Shown here: positions 26,075 to 36,900 of the stretch, in pieces | How the letters are laid out: each line of letters starts with the position of its first letter | How positions within the stretch are numbered: position 1 is the first letter of the stretch | From: Pseudomonadales bacterium | GTDB taxonomy: Bacteria; Pseudomonadota; Gammaproteobacteria; Pseudomonadales; Pseudohongiellaceae | Assembly (NCBI GenBank): GCA_022821865.1 | Contig: JAJECW010000008.1 | Span: forward strand, 62,001-126,000 | Length of the DNA stretch: 64,000 nt | Reading direction: 5' to 3' | Notes under the pieces: model-generated | What the model was told of the DNA's origin: nothing | What the model saw: only the letters and a program-made list of their open reading frames with translations | The model's database searches: none | Program-made: the position numbers and the translations under genes

Positions 26075-26898
26075 TGGTTTTCCTGCCCTGTAATCCCGCT
26101 TTCCCCGAGCCCGCCTGATTGCGGCGCCGCCTGCGCATCCCGGCGGCGCTGCAATTCTCCCGCCAGCGCCAGATAGGCCATGGCGCCCCGGGAGCGGCGA
26201 TCATAGCCGAGCACCGACTTGCCGAATCCCGGCGCCTCCGCCAGCCGGATATTGCGCGGCACCACGGTCTGGTATACCGCATTGCCGAAAAATTTGTGCA
26301 ACTGTGAATTGACCTCCATGGTCAATCGATTGCGGCGGTCGTACATGGTGCGCACGATGCCTTCGATCTTCAGCGCCGGATTCGACCGCGCCCGGATCGC
26401 CTCCACGGTTTCCAGCAGCGCCGACAGACCTTCCAGGGCATAGTACTCGCACTGTACGGGTATCACCAGACCGTTGGCCGCGGTCAGCGCGTTGATGGTG
26501 AGAATGTTCAGCGCCGGCGGGCAATCGATGAGAACAAAGTCGTAGTTCCGCGCAAACGGCGCCAGCAACTCCCGCAACCTGCCGTCCTCATGCCGATTCT
26601 CCATCAGCCAGACTTCCGCCGCCACCAGATCGCTGTTGGCGGGGAGCAGGTCGAATCCGGCGTCCACGGACTTGCACAGCACCTGGTCAATGCCGGCATC
26701 GCCCATGAGCCATTCGCAGACCGAGTTTTCCAGTCCTGTCTTCACCACGCCGCAGCCCATGGTGGCGTTGCCCTGGGGGTCCATATCCACCAGCAGCACC
26801 GAATTGCGGGTGGCGTGCAGGGCCGCGGCAAGATTGACCGCGGTGGTGGTCTTTCCCACTCCGCCTTTCTGATTGCTGATAGCGAGTGTGGAGCCCAT
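26071..26898 (-). CDS. parA: Chromosome-partitioning ATPase ParA (Soj)
   Basis: A 275-residue deviant Walker A ATPase that works with ParB in origin segregation. The P-loop SNQKGGVGKTTTAVNLAAAL is at residues 7-26, with LLVDMDPQGNAT as the switch region and FVLIDCPPALNILT as the Walker B region. I start at the ATG at 26898, because family members begin a few residues before the P-loop; a TTG at 26922 directly abuts the rsmG stop and would add eight residues. The gene is downstream of rsmG and translationally coupled to parB. Confidence 0.94.
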   Translation of the reverse strand: MGSTLAISNQKGGVGKTTTAVNLAAALHATRNSVLLVDMDPQGNATMGCGVVKTGLENSVCEWLMGDAGIDQVLCKSVDAGFDLLPANSDLVAAEVWLMENRHEDGRLRELLAPFARNYDFVLIDCPPALNILTINALTAANGLVIPVQCEYYALEGLSALLETVEAIRARSNPALKIEGIVRTMYDRRNRLTMEVNSQLHKFFGNAVYQTVVPRNIRLAEAPGFGKSVLGYDRRSRGAMAYLALAGELQRRRDAQAAPQSGGLGESGITGQENQ

Positions 26899-26922
26899 TG
26901 CTGGCTGTTCCCGGATGTTCAA

Positions 26923-27564
26923 TCAATCGCCGCCTTGGCGGATTCCCACAACATGGCGGCTGTCGGCGCCAGACACCTGAAGCCGCTCCACAAAGGCCAC
27001 CCGGCAGTTTCCCGGCAGGTTCGCAAGCTCCTTGCCCGGGTGGCGCCCTTGCATTGCCACAAGCATAGCTCCGCCCGCCAGCAAATGCTGTGTTTTCTCC
27101 ACGCTTTTGCCGAGCCCCGCCAGCGCCCGGCACACCACGGTATCCGCCGGGCCCGGAAACTGCTCGATTCGGCCATGGACGATATCGATATTGGCAAGTC
27201 CGAGATCGAGTTTCGCCTGGAACAGGAAGCGGGTCTTTTTGCCATTGCTGTCGATGAGCACAAAGCGCTTTTGTGGAAAGAGCACCGCCAGGGGGATGCC
27301 GGGCAGGCCGGCGCCGCTGCCGGCGTCCACCACGGTTTCGCCGGCTGTCCAGGCTGCGATGGAAAGACTGTCAAGCACATGCCGGTCGAGCATCTTGCCA
27401 GGAACGGAATCCCCTGTCAGATTGAAGCGGGTGTTCCATTTGTCGAGCAGGCGCAGGTAATCCAGCAACAGGCGGGCACCCGCCGTGGTGAGATTGGCCC
27501 CCAGCGCGGCGGCGCCGGCAACCAGCCTGGCCCGCGGGCCCCGGGCGTACTCTCCCTGGTTCAA
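26923..27564 (-). CDS. rsmG: 16S rRNA (guanine-527-N7)-methyltransferase RsmG
   Basis: RsmG (GidB) methylates G527 of 16S rRNA using S-adenosylmethionine. The 213-residue protein has [18 protein letters not shown] (about 36-53), the SAM-binding segment [33 protein letters not shown], and the later [13 protein letters not shown]. The start overlaps the mnmG stop by 4 bases, and parA follows, giving the common mnmG-rsmG-parA-parB order. Length is near the family norm of about 207. Confidence 0.95.
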   Translation of the reverse strand: MNQGEYARGPRARLVAGAAALGANLTTAGARLLLDYLRLLDKWNTRFNLTGDSVPGKMLDRHVLDSLSIAAWTAGETVVDAGSGAGLPGIPLAVLFPQKRFVLIDSNGKKTRFLFQAKLDLGLANIDIVHGRIEQFPGPADTVVCRALAGLGKSVEKTQHLLAGGAMLVAMQGRHPGKELANLPGNCRVAFVERLQVSGADSRHVVGIRQGGD

Positions 27565-29465
27565 CTGGCTTTGCGCCGCGGGGGCTGATGTTTTTTCAGA
27601 TACACCAGAATGAGCGACAGCGCCGCCGGCGTCATTCCGGGGATGCGTGCGGCCCGGCCGAGATTTTCCGGTTTCGCCGCGATGAGTTTCTGCCGCAATT
27701 CATTGGACAACCCGGGCATGGCGGCATAGTCCAGTTCCGGCGGCAGAATGGTGCCCTCCTGCCGCCGCAGTTGCTCGATTTCGCCCCGCTGTCGTTCGAT
27801 ATAGCCTTGGTACTTGAGCTGGATTTCCACCTGCTCGGCGGCCTGCCGGGCAACCGGCGAATCCGGCGACGACCATTTCGGCTGGCTCAGTTGCATCAGC
27901 TTCTCGTGGCTCAGTTCAGGCCGGGCGAGCAGTTCCGCCAGAGTCTGCTCACGGGAGAGGGGCCGCTCCAGCGCGGGATTCAGCCTTGCCGCGGATTCGC
28001 TTGAGGGATGCACCCGGAAACTCCGCAGCCTTTGCAATTCCGCTTCCACCATTCCCTGTTTTTCGTTGAAAACGCGCCAACGTTCATCGCCCACCAGATT
28101 CATTTCCCGACCGATGGGGGTCAGGCGCTGGTCGGCATTGTCTTCCCGCAGGCTGAGGCGATACTCGGCCCGGCTGGTGAACATCCGGTAGGGCTCGCTG
28201 GCGCCAAGGCGGATCAGATCATCCACCAGCACGCCGATGTAGGCCTGGTCGCGCCGGGGGCACCAGTAGTCGAGGCCGGCAACGGCCCGGGCGGCATTGA
28301 TCCCCGCCAGCAGGCCCTGGGCGGCGGCCTCTTCATAACCCGTGGTGCCATTGATCTGGCCGGCGAGGTAGAGACCGGGAACGAATTTGCTTTCCAGCGA
28401 ATAGCGCAGATCCCTGGGGTCGAAAAAATCATATTCGATGGCGTAGCCAGGCCGAGTGATATGGGCGTTCTCAAAACCCCGGATACAGCGCACCATGGCA
28501 AGCTGGGCATCAAAGGGAAGGCTGGTGGAAATTCCGTTGGGGTAGATTTCGGCCACATCCAGCCCTTCCGGCTCGACAAAGATCTGGTGCGATGCCTTGT
28601 CGGCGAAGCGCGTGACCTTGTCTTCAATGGAAGGGCAATAGCGCGGCCCGACGCCTTCGATTGCCCCGCTGTACATGGGGGAGCGATCCAGAGCGCTGCG
28701 GATAATCTCGTGGCAGGCCGCATTGGTGGCGGTGATATGGCAACTTGCTTGCCGCGGGTGTTCATCGGGCCGACCGAGGAATGACATGACCGGCGCGGGA
28801 TCATCGCCCCGCTGTTCCTGCATCACGGAAAAATCCAGGCTTTTCGCGTCCAGCCGGGGCGGCGTGCCGGTTTTCAGACGGTCAACGCGAAATGGCAACT
28901 CCCGCAGGCGTTGCGCCAGGGCTGCGGCTGGCGGATCCCCGGCGCGCCCGCCGGAAGCATTGGCGAGACCCACATGCATGTTGCCACCGAGAAAGGTGCC
29001 GGTGGTAAGCACCACGGCGCCGGCGCGGATTTCGATGCCGAGGCCGGTTGCCACACCGACTGCCCGCCCGCCCTCCATCAGCAGATCGTCAACGGATTGC
29101 TGCAGCAGGGAGAGCCGGGGCTGATTTTCGACGATTTGCCGGATCGCCGCCCGATACATGGCGCGGTCGGCCTGGGCCCGGGTGGACCGCACCGCCGGCC
29201 CCTTGCTGGCGTTCAACACACGAAACTGGATGCCGGCCCGGTCCACCGCCCTGGCCATGGCGCCGCCGAGAGCGTCGATTTCCCGCACGAGATGACTCTT
29301 GCCAATGCCGCCCACCGCGGGGTTGCAGGACATCTGGCCGATGGTTTCAATATTGTGGGTGACCAGCAGGGTGCTGGCACCCTGGCGGGCCGACGCCAGC
29401 GCGGCCTCGGTCCCGGCGTGGCCACCGCCCACCACAATCACGTCAAAGCAGCTGCTGTAGTGCAT
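27561..29465 (-). CDS. mnmG: tRNA uridine 5-carboxymethylaminomethyl modification enzyme MnmG
   Basis: MnmG (GidA) binds FAD and, with MnmE, installs the cmnm5 group on wobble uridine of certain tRNAs. The 634-residue protein starts with the dinucleotide-binding motif [23 protein letters not shown], followed by [50 protein letters not shown] and [18 protein letters not shown]; all are family signatures. The C-terminal helical tail binds MnmE. It lies 319 bases downstream of mnmE on the same strand, a wider gap than its neighbours have. Confidence 0.96.
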   Translation of the reverse strand: MHYSSCFDVIVVGGGHAGTEAALASARQGASTLLVTHNIETIGQMSCNPAVGGIGKSHLVREIDALGGAMARAVDRAGIQFRVLNASKGPAVRSTRAQADRAMYRAAIRQIVENQPRLSLLQQSVDDLLMEGGRAVGVATGLGIEIRAGAVVLTTGTFLGGNMHVGLANASGGRAGDPPAAALAQRLRELPFRVDRLKTGTPPRLDAKSLDFSVMQEQRGDDPAPVMSFLGRPDEHPRQASCHITATNAACHEIIRSALDRSPMYSGAIEGVGPRYCPSIEDKVTRFADKASHQIFVEPEGLDVAEIYPNGISTSLPFDAQLAMVRCIRGFENAHITRPGYAIEYDFFDPRDLRYSLESKFVPGLYLAGQINGTTGYEEAAAQGLLAGINAARAVAGLDYWCPRRDQAYIGVLVDDLIRLGASEPYRMFTSRAEYRLSLREDNADQRLTPIGREMNLVGDERWRVFNEKQGMVEAELQRLRSFRVHPSSESAARLNPALERPLSREQTLAELLARPELSHEKLMQLSQPKWSSPDSPVARQAAEQVEIQLKYQGYIERQRGEIEQLRRQEGTILPPELDYAAMPGLSNELRQKLIAAKPENLGRAARIPGMTPAALSLILVYLKKHQPPRRKAS

Positions 29466-29784
29466 GTCGGGATACGAATTTCAGGAAGCGGCGAAGTATA
29501 ACGTCTTGCATGCAAAGTATATATGTATCAGGGAAACATAAGTGAAGTAGCAGTATTAGCAGGGCCCGTCGGGAGCTGTTGAAAACCGCGCTTTTGCCAG
29601 CTTCCCCAAGGGTTTGCCGGCACGGAAAACCCGTTTGCGATACGGGGTTTTCCCGGTGCGGGCCTGGGGTATTCCGGGGACAGGGTCGAGCCGGCAATCT
29701 TGTCCCCGGTTCATCCCGCGCTTGTTCCCTTGCCATCGCTGCCTTACCCACAGGTAGCGGACAGGTTTTGGCGATCGGGAAAAT
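29466..29784 (-). other. mnmE-mnmG intergenic stretch with two hairpins
   Basis: These 319 bases contain no supported gene. Two hairpins stand out: GGAAAACCCGT pairs with ACGGGGTTTTCC (29624-29653, one bulged base), and CCGGGGACA pairs with TGTCCCCGG (about 29674-29708). TTACCCACA near 29743 differs by one base from a DnaA box. The AT-rich part next to mnmG (GCAAAGTATATATGTATC) is a candidate promoter region for mnmG. Whether the hairpins terminate mnmE transcription is unknown; they lack a clear T-run. Confidence 0.4.
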
Positions 29785-31194
29785 CTACTTTCCAATGCAG
29801 AAGCGGCTGAATATCTCGCCAAGCAGGTCGTCCGTGGTGACCTCGCCGGTAATCCGGTCGAGCGCCGCCTGGGCGAGGCGCAGGTCTTCGGCGATCAATT
29901 CCAGTGGCGCCCGCCGGGCCAGATTGGCAAGCGCCGCCTCGCACTGGCTGCGGGCTTCATCGAGCGCTTCGAGGTGCCGCGCCCGGGCGACAAAGGCGTC
30001 TTCCCCGCCGGCATAGGCCACAAAGTCCTGCAGATGTTTGCCGAGCAGGTCCAGGCCGGCTCCGGTTTTGGCGCTGAGTTGGACGAGTGGCAGCGCAAGG
30101 CCCTCGATCCGGCTTTGCTTCAGGGCCGGCGGCAGGTCCAGCAGATCGATCTTGTTGCGAACAATGCACAGGCGTCCCAGCCAATCAGCCCTTTCGTCCT
30201 CATCGGCGAGGTATTCCGCAAGCGGGCCGAGGGCTATCCGGATTTCCTCCCGGGTCAATTCACCCGGGCAATCCGGAAATTGCGATGCGTCAAGCAACAG
30301 CAGGATCAGGTCTGCGCTGGCCATGGCGGACCGGGCGCGTTTCACGCCCTCCTGCTCGATGGGGTCGCCGCTTTCCCGCAACCCGGCGGTGTCGATGAGC
30401 TGCAATGGCAGGCCGTTGAGCGCGATACGCCGGGACAGCAGGTCGCGGGTGGTGCCGGGAATCGGCGTCACGATGGCGGTCTGTTCGCCGGATAGCGCAT
30501 TCATCAGGCTGGACTTGCCGACATTGGGCAAACCCCCAAGCACCACGGTAACGCCTTCATTGAGCAATGCGCCCTGACGGCTCCGGTCGCGGAGCTGCTC
30601 CAGGCTTGGCAGGATGCCCTCAAGCGCCTGACGCACTTCGGTGGGATCAAGCACCTCGATATCGCTGTCGGAGAAATCGATTGCGCTTTCCAGCATGACC
30701 CGGGCGCCGGTGAGCGTTGCCACCAGGCTGTGGATATGGCGGGAGAATTCCCCGGTCAGGGTTCGCACCGCCGAGCGCGCCGCCTGGCGGCTGTCGGCGT
30801 CGATCAGGTCGGCGATGGCTTCGGCCTGGACCAGATCGAGCTTGCCATTGAGAAAGGCGCGTTCGGAAAACTCCCCGGGCCGCGCCTGCCGGGCGCCGAG
30901 GGCAAGCGCCCGTTCGCGCAGGGACTCGAGCACGATGCGACCGCCATGGCCCTGTAGCTCAAGCACGTCTTCGCCGGTAAAGGAATCCGGCGCCGGGAAA
31001 TACAGCGCGATACCCTGGTCGAGCACCGTGCCGCCTTCCCCGAGAAACGCACAGAAATGGGCTTTCCGGGGTTCGGGCGCAAAGCCAATCAGGCTGTGGG
31101 CCAGGTCGGCCAGGGACTGGCCCGAGATGCGCAGAATTCCGATGCTGCCGCGGCCCGGGGCGGTGGCTATGGCGCAGATGTTCCGCCCGTTCAT
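29785..31194 (-). CDS. mnmE: tRNA modification GTPase MnmE
   Basis: MnmE (TrmE) is the GTPase partner of MnmG in wobble-uridine modification. The 469-residue protein starts NICAIATAPGRGSIGILRISG; the tetrahydrofolate-binding N-domain is followed by helices and an inserted G-domain with VLGGLPNVGKSSLMNALSG (G1), TPIPGTTRD (G2), LIDTAGLRES (G3) and VRNKIDLLD (G4). The C-terminus is FCIGK, with the catalytic Cys that ends this family. The start codon directly abuts the yidC stop. Confidence 0.96.
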   Translation of the reverse strand: MNGRNICAIATAPGRGSIGILRISGQSLADLAHSLIGFAPEPRKAHFCAFLGEGGTVLDQGIALYFPAPDSFTGEDVLELQGHGGRIVLESLRERALALGARQARPGEFSERAFLNGKLDLVQAEAIADLIDADSRQAARSAVRTLTGEFSRHIHSLVATLTGARVMLESAIDFSDSDIEVLDPTEVRQALEGILPSLEQLRDRSRQGALLNEGVTVVLGGLPNVGKSSLMNALSGEQTAIVTPIPGTTRDLLSRRIALNGLPLQLIDTAGLRESGDPIEQEGVKRARSAMASADLILLLLDASQFPDCPGELTREEIRIALGPLAEYLADEDERADWLGRLCIVRNKIDLLDLPPALKQSRIEGLALPLVQLSAKTGAGLDLLGKHLQDFVAYAGGEDAFVARARHLEALDEARSQCEAALANLARRAPLELIAEDLRLAQAALDRITGEVTTDDLLGEIFSRFCIGK

Positions 31195-32895
31195 TCAGCG
31201 GGAGGTTGAGGCCGCGTATTCGGCATCGATCTTGCGGGTGATGTACCACTGCTGCAGGATGCTCAGCAGGCCATTGGTCAGCCAGTACAGCACGAGCCCG
31301 GAGGGAAACCAGAGGAACAGCACGGTCATCATGATCGGCATCAGGCGCATGATCTGGGCCTGCATGGGGTCTGCCGGCGCGGGGCTCATGCGGGTTTGCA
31401 GATACATGGTGGCCCCCATCAGCAGGGGCAGCACAAAATACGGGTCGCGCACCGAAAGATCGTTGAGCCAGAGCATGAAGGGCGCGTGGCGCAACTCGAC
31501 GCTTTGCATCAACACCCAGTACAGGGCGATGAAAACCGGCATCTGCACCAGCAGCGGAAGGCAGCCGCCGAAGGGATTGATTTTTTCCTTCTTGTACAAA
31601 TCCATGGTGGCCTGCTGCAGCTTCATGCGGTCATCGCCGTGGCGCTCCCGCAATTGCTGCATCTTGGGCATCAGCCGCCGCATGCCCGCCATGGAGCGGT
31701 ACTGGGTTTCCGAGAGCTTGTAGAAGATCAGCTTGACCACCAGGGTGAGCAGGATAATGGAAACGCCGTAATTGCCCGCAAGGGAATCGATTCTGGTGAG
31801 CAGCCAGTAGATCGGCGCCGCGAGAAACCAGAGGAAGCTGTAATCCACGGTGAGATCGAGATTGGGAGAGATTTCCGCCAGTGTGTACTGATCCTTGGGC
31901 CCGGCGTAGAGTTGCATGTTGGTGGATCCTGTAGCGCCCGGAGCAAGTTCCAGCGGGGCGCTGGTGAATTCGCCGATGAACTGTCCGGTGGCGCTGCGGC
32001 GCAGGGTATAGCGGTTGGCCGCGGCATCATTGAGTATCCAGGCGGAAAGGAAGTAATGCTGGCTCAGGCCCACCCAGCCGCCATCCTGCTCAAGCACCAG
32101 GCTGGACTCGGCGATATCGTCGAAATCGTATTCCTGGTAGGGGTCTTCGGCGCTGGTAATCACATAGCCGAGATAGCTGCGGGTAAAGCGGCTGCCTGCG
32201 CTCGGATCGGGAAAATCATGCCGCCGCAGTTGGCCGAAGGGGATGGCGCGCCAGTTCCGGTCAGAGGCGTTTTCCACCAGAAATGAGATGTCGATCAGAT
32301 AACTGCCCCGGGTGAAGGAAAAGCGCTTGATGACGCTGACGCCGGTTTCGGTGCGCAGCCGCAGATCGATGGTCAGGTTGTCCTCGCCTTCCGCGAGCGC
32401 ATAGGAGGTGGCGTCGGCGCGGTAGGCGGCGCGGCTTCCGCTGTCGATACCATCATTACCCACCAGGCCGCTGGTGGCGATGAATTCGCGGCCTGGGCGT
32501 GATTCCAGCAGGACGAAAGGATCGTCCGGAATGTCGATATCGCGCAGGAACCGGGGCAGCGCCAGATAGACAATATCGCCCCCGAGCGGATCGATCTGAA
32601 GATCCAGGGTATCGGTGGCGACCTGTATCAGCCCGGTCCCGCCTGAGCCGGCAGGGGGCGTCGTGGCTTGCAGCGGGATTGCGGCGCCTGTCTGGCCCGG
32701 CGGCTCGGCGGGCAGGTCCGGCGCATCGCCGGCAATTCCGCCGTCGGGCAGGGCGGTGTCCAGCGCCGGAGCGGTTGCCGGCGCGAGCCCGGCCCCATCG
32801 TTTACTTCCGGCGGATAATCCTCCTGCCAGGCCAGCAGCATCAGGTAAGTTATGACGGCTAGCGAGGTGTACAGAAAAAAACGGGTGTATTTCAT
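31195..32895 (-). CDS. yidC: Membrane protein insertase YidC
   Basis: YidC inserts inner-membrane proteins, alone or with SecYEG. The 566-residue protein has an N-terminal membrane helix (KYTRFFLYTSLAVITYLMLL), a large periplasmic domain (about 60-345) with an Ala/Pro/Gly-rich start, and the conserved five-helix core: WFLAAPIYWLLTRIDSLAGNYG, QLRERHGDDRMKLQQATMDLYKKEKINPFGGCLPLLVQMPVFIALY, and the final helix pair before TRKIDAEYA. I start at the ATG at 32895, just before the membrane helix. The yidD stop lies one base upstream. Confidence 0.95.
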   Translation of the reverse strand: MKYTRFFLYTSLAVITYLMLLAWQEDYPPEVNDGAGLAPATAPALDTALPDGGIAGDAPDLPAEPPGQTGAAIPLQATTPPAGSGGTGLIQVATDTLDLQIDPLGGDIVYLALPRFLRDIDIPDDPFVLLESRPGREFIATSGLVGNDGIDSGSRAAYRADATSYALAEGEDNLTIDLRLRTETGVSVIKRFSFTRGSYLIDISFLVENASDRNWRAIPFGQLRRHDFPDPSAGSRFTRSYLGYVITSAEDPYQEYDFDDIAESSLVLEQDGGWVGLSQHYFLSAWILNDAAANRYTLRRSATGQFIGEFTSAPLELAPGATGSTNMQLYAGPKDQYTLAEISPNLDLTVDYSFLWFLAAPIYWLLTRIDSLAGNYGVSIILLTLVVKLIFYKLSETQYRSMAGMRRLMPKMQQLRERHGDDRMKLQQATMDLYKKEKINPFGGCLPLLVQMPVFIALYWVLMQSVELRHAPFMLWLNDLSVRDPYFVLPLLMGATMYLQTRMSPAPADPMQAQIMRLMPIMMTVLFLWFPSGLVLYWLTNGLLSILQQWYITRKIDAEYAASTSR

Positions 32896-32896
32896 T

Positions 32897-33139
32897 TCAG
32901 TCCACCCGGTGTCCGCAGGGCTCGGCGCCGGGTACCGGATCGCAGCCGCCTTCATGCCAGGGGTGGCAGCGGGAGATGCGTTTCAGCCCAAGCCAGACTC
33001 CCAGGAAGGGGCCATGACGCGCAATGGCTTCCTTCGTGTATTGCGAGCAGCTTGGGTAAAAGCGGCATTGGGTGAAAAGCAGTCGGCTGAACAGGAACTG
33101 ATAGATGTCGATCAGTTTGATGAGCATGCTCCCGATCAT
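32897..33139 (-). CDS. yidD: Membrane protein insertion efficiency factor YidD
   Basis: The 80-residue protein has the YidD signature: [15 protein letters not shown] followed by [19 protein letters not shown] and [17 protein letters not shown]. YidD assists YidC-dependent membrane insertion. The chosen ATG at 33139 overlaps the rnpA stop (ATGA), which fits the close packing of rpmH-rnpA-yidD-yidC. A second Met four codons later is an alternative start. Confidence 0.93.
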   Translation of the reverse strand: MIGSMLIKLIDIYQFLFSRLLFTQCRFYPSCSQYTKEAIARHGPFLGVWLGLKRISRCHPWHEGGCDPVPGAEPCGHRVD

Positions 33140-33525
33140 GATTTTTGCGGTTCCTTTTTGCCGGCGGCGCGGCGCATTTTCGCGATCAGATCCTGCCACA
33201 ACGATTCCAGCCTTTGCCGAATCGCCGCGTTGCCGAGTTTGTGAACGTCCTTTCGCGCCAGCACCACCAGATCAACCGCGAAAAGCTGCTTCCGCTTCTG
33301 GCGAAAATGTTCCCGGACCAGCCGCTTCACGCGATTGCGCTGCACCGCCGCGGGCACATTTTTCTTCGATATCACCAGTCCGAGTCTCGCCCCGCCCCTG
33401 TCCACCGGCAAGGCCAGCACGAGGAAGTTCCGGCAGGATACCTTGAAACAGGCGCTGGAAAAGACCGCCCGGAATTCACCGGCCTGGAGCAACCGAGCGG
33501 AACGGGGAAAACCGGATGCGCTCAT
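33136..33525 (-). CDS. rnpA: Ribonuclease P protein component
   Basis: RnpA is the protein subunit of RNase P, which trims the 5' ends of tRNAs. The 129-residue product contains the conserved [29 protein letters not shown] helix (RNxxKR signature). I start at the ATG at 33525 ([21 protein letters not shown]); the open frame extends 12 codons upstream into a repeat fragment, which does not look coding. rpmH is 84 bases upstream on the same strand. Confidence 0.94.
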   Translation of the reverse strand: MSASGFPRSARLLQAGEFRAVFSSACFKVSCRNFLVLALPVDRGGARLGLVISKKNVPAAVQRNRVKRLVREHFRQKRKQLFAVDLVVLARKDVHKLGNAAIRQRLESLWQDLIAKMRRAAGKKEPQKS

Positions 33526-33537
33526 GGCCGAAACCCG

Positions 33538-33567
33538 GGAGCCTGTGCCGCGGAAATTCACGGCAGC
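33538..33567 (+). repeat. Short fragment of the 161-bp palindromic repeat
   Basis: GGAGCCTGTGCCGCGGAAAT, then TCACGGC, matches the left tip of the full elements with a few changes. It sits in the short gap between rpmH and rnpA. Confidence 0.55.
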
Positions 33568-33609
33568 TGGATTGATTTCGCTGCGCCCCTGGAGGCCGGC
33601 GTCCCGGGG

Positions 33610-33744
33610 TCAGGCCGACAGGCGCCGCCGGCCCTTGGCGCGCCGCCGGGCAAGCACCTGGCGCCCGCCGCGGGTAGCCATCCGGGCCCGGAAGCCGTGA
33701 CTTCTGGCGCGCTTGATCCTGCTGGGCTGAAATGTTCTCTTCAT
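33610..33744 (-). CDS. rpmH: 50S ribosomal protein L34
   Basis: The minus strand encodes a 44-residue, highly basic protein that reads [20 protein letters not shown] and ends with [12 protein letters not shown], the unmistakable L34 pattern and its usual length. It heads the rpmH-rnpA-yidD-yidC-mnmE run. In most related genomes dnaA would be the next, divergent gene upstream; here 11.4 kb of other DNA intervenes. Confidence 0.96.
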   Translation of the reverse strand: MKRTFQPSRIKRARSHGFRARMATRGGRQVLARRRAKGRRRLSA

Positions 33745-33971
33745 GACACGGTCCGATTTGCTGCGGCAGGCTCCGGTGCGCCGGACGCCGGGGCAGGGAT
33801 TCTAGAGCTTTTGCCGCCAGCTTGCAATTTTAGACGGTAACATACGCTTCACCAAGCTGGCCCCACAGGTTTGAACTCAATGTAGTCGAAAAGAAACGCG
33901 ACATGGTTTCATCGCCCCGCCCGAAGCGAGTCGATATCCGGTCGGGGCCCGGAAGAACAAGGTCTTGCCGA

Positions 33972-36900
33972 TTATGAAAATACAGTATTGCGAAACATTT
34001 CCCGGTAGTCCGAGTCCGACTCCATTGGCACGAGCAGGTCTCGCGAGAGTTGTCTTTTCCGGCTCAGTAATTCCTCAAGTTTCATGTCAAACGATCCGTC
34101 GCCAAGCACGGGATGTCGCGCGATCGGCAGATAGACACTGACGGGTTTGTCTTGTCCGATGCGGTAGGCGCGGTCGTTGCATTGGTCCTCGACGGCTGGA
34201 TTCCACCAGCGGCTGAGGTGGATTACCTGGCTCGCGGCAGTGATGTTCAAGCCCACGCCCGCGGCCCGCGGCGCAAGAATCATGACATCAAACTCACCAG
34301 CCGGGCCTGTCTGGAATTGCGAAACTAGGTCCTGCCGCCGCACAGATGGCACCTGTCCGTTGATGATCGAGGGCAGGTTCGGGAGGTGGTAGCGATGGCG
34401 AAGGATATCGGCAAAGAGACGTTGCATTTCCCGATACTCGATGAACACGAGCGCTTTGTCGCCGCGTTCCCGGATCTCATCGAGAGTCTCGATGGCGGCA
34501 TTCAGCCGGGCCGATTGCGCGATGCATGTGTTGTACGCTTCCGTGCGCCCCAGATAGATTGAAGGATGTTCGGGGTGGAGGGAGATTCCGCGCATACGCT
34601 GAAGAGCCTTCAGCATCGTCGCCGGTGTCGGGTTGGTAGTCTGCTCGATCCGGGCGGTTGACACCACTTCCTGGTAGGCTCTTGCCTGATTCTCTGGCAT
34701 GTCGCGAATCAGTTTGAAGAACCTGCGTTCCGGCAAAGCCTTCCCGATGTCCGTCTTGTCCTTCATGCGGCGCAGCATGACTGCGGCGCCAGCCACTTCG
34801 CCGTTTCTCAATTCATCACGGAGAAGCTGCAACGAGCCCGAGTCGTCGTCCCGATAAGTCTGAGTAAAGGTGTGCAGATCCTTCATCAAGCCCGGATGCA
34901 AGCGGTCCATGATGGACCAGAGCTCCGAGAGTTTGTTCTCCACCGGTGTGCCGGTCAGGCCGATAGTGAAATCGATGTTCAGCGTCTTGGCTGCATGGGT
35001 GTTGATCGTGGTCGGGGTCTTCAGCTTCTGCATCTCATCAAAGACCACAAGCGGATAGTGAATTCCGGCAAGACTGATGTGGTAGTTCGCGAGGGTCTCA
35101 TAGGTGGTCAGAATGCATGAGGCTTCCCTCAGCTTTTCACGGTCCAGCACGCCATGGCCCTCGATAGTGTCCCTCGCGGCCGCAGGCTCTTGTTTGTAAG
35201 CGCGAATGCCGCCACCGTAAAGTTCGATTACAGGCCCGATCCCACTGTCCGAGAGATGCCTGTCGTGTTCCTCCTGCCAGTTCTTGAGAAGGGTAGTGGG
35301 CGCCACGATGAGAATCGGGCCGCGTTTGCCGCCAGTCTGTTTCATGTCATTGGCATGAAGCCAGGCCGCGAAGGCGAGGGTCTGGATCGTCTTTCCCAGT
35401 CCCATGTCATCCGCAAGCAAGACGCCAGGCCGACCCATCAGCCAGGTTTTCACCAGCCAATCAAAACCCTCTCGTTGATGAGGGAAAAGTTTCAGTTTCC
35501 TGGGATCAATCAGTTCGCCGGGAGGGTATTGCTTGGGGATTTCGGCTTCACGGGGAGTCAAGTTGAGTTCCCGTCTCAGTTCCTCGAGATTGTCGTCGAC
35601 CTCGACGGCATACGTGGTTTTTTTGAGGTCTGATTCACCGTTATCGGACTCATTATTCTCGGCTTCCTTTTCGTGTGTTGCGGTCATTCGCGCAGCCATG
35701 TCCTCAAGGGTATCGATTGCCGCCAGCGTTTCAGGGCGGGCTGGTAAACCCCTCATTGAATCGAAGTCGAAAGAGTCTTTCTTCCCGATGATCGCGGCCT
35801 CGCAGGCAGCGCGTAGTTCACTCAATCTTTCAGGCTGAATCTCGATGTTGTTGCCATCGATAGTGAAGCCGATTTTCTCCGGCAACCAGCTGGTTGATGA
35901 CTTCGGCAACCAAGGCAACACCTTGGGCTCCCAGAGCCCGACTCCGTTAACCCACTCGGCGTATTGCCGTGTCTCGATAAAAAGCCCATGAATCAGGTTG
36001 GAATCCGCTTCCGTTTCCATAGCGCCAGCGAATGCTTGACGGGGATTCTTGATGAATTTTCGCCGTTTGGCGGCGCTCCCACTCTGCATTGTCTTGACTA
36101 CGTCAAGCGCATTGCGGAGCGGTTCATCCAGGTAAACAAAGGTGTTGCGCTTGAGCGGGTAGGCTTCGCGGCATTTATCGGCCCGGTCAGACTGCCGCCG
36201 CTTCAGGAATATTTGTTGCAGGTCTTCCGGCAGCAGGGAGTCGGCCTCGTCGACGAGCGTATCCACGCCATCGACCGACACGCTGTCGTCCAAATCGGCA
36301 TCGTCATCATCGAATACGGGGTCCGCGAGCGGGTCGGAACCAAACAGGTCTCGCCGATGTTTTTGCAGTACGGTGCGGCAGAACAATACCGGATCAAACG
36401 TAACGCCCTCGTCCTTGCTGAGTTCGGTCTTCAATGAAAGGGATGCTGCGTGAAAGATGCGCAGATCCCGCAGATAGCCGTCCGGCCGAGCGGTCTCACC
36501 GGTCAATCGCGACAGGGATTCCTGGATCGGCTGCCAGTGTTTGACTCGCGCCTCACGGGCGCCCGTGTCCGCAAGCTCGTACTCTTCGATTGCCTGGATC
36601 AAACGAAACAGGCCGCCAGGGATTCTGTATCGCAATTGGCCTTCGGACGCGATCGCGCCCTTGATCGACAGGCTGACAGGGGTGTTTGCGAATTTGAGCC
36701 ATCGTACTGAAAGAGAGAACCCAGGCTCATCGATCGTTCCATTGCCGCCAAGTTGAAGCGCATAAGGGATCGCTGGCGGCAAGCCGACCGATATAGCCTG
36801 ACTTTCCTCGAGATTCGCCACAATAAGGTGCGGCGCGAGAACGCCATCGCCACACACAGAAACGTCTCCCGCCTTGACGAGAAATTGCAGAAGACCCACG

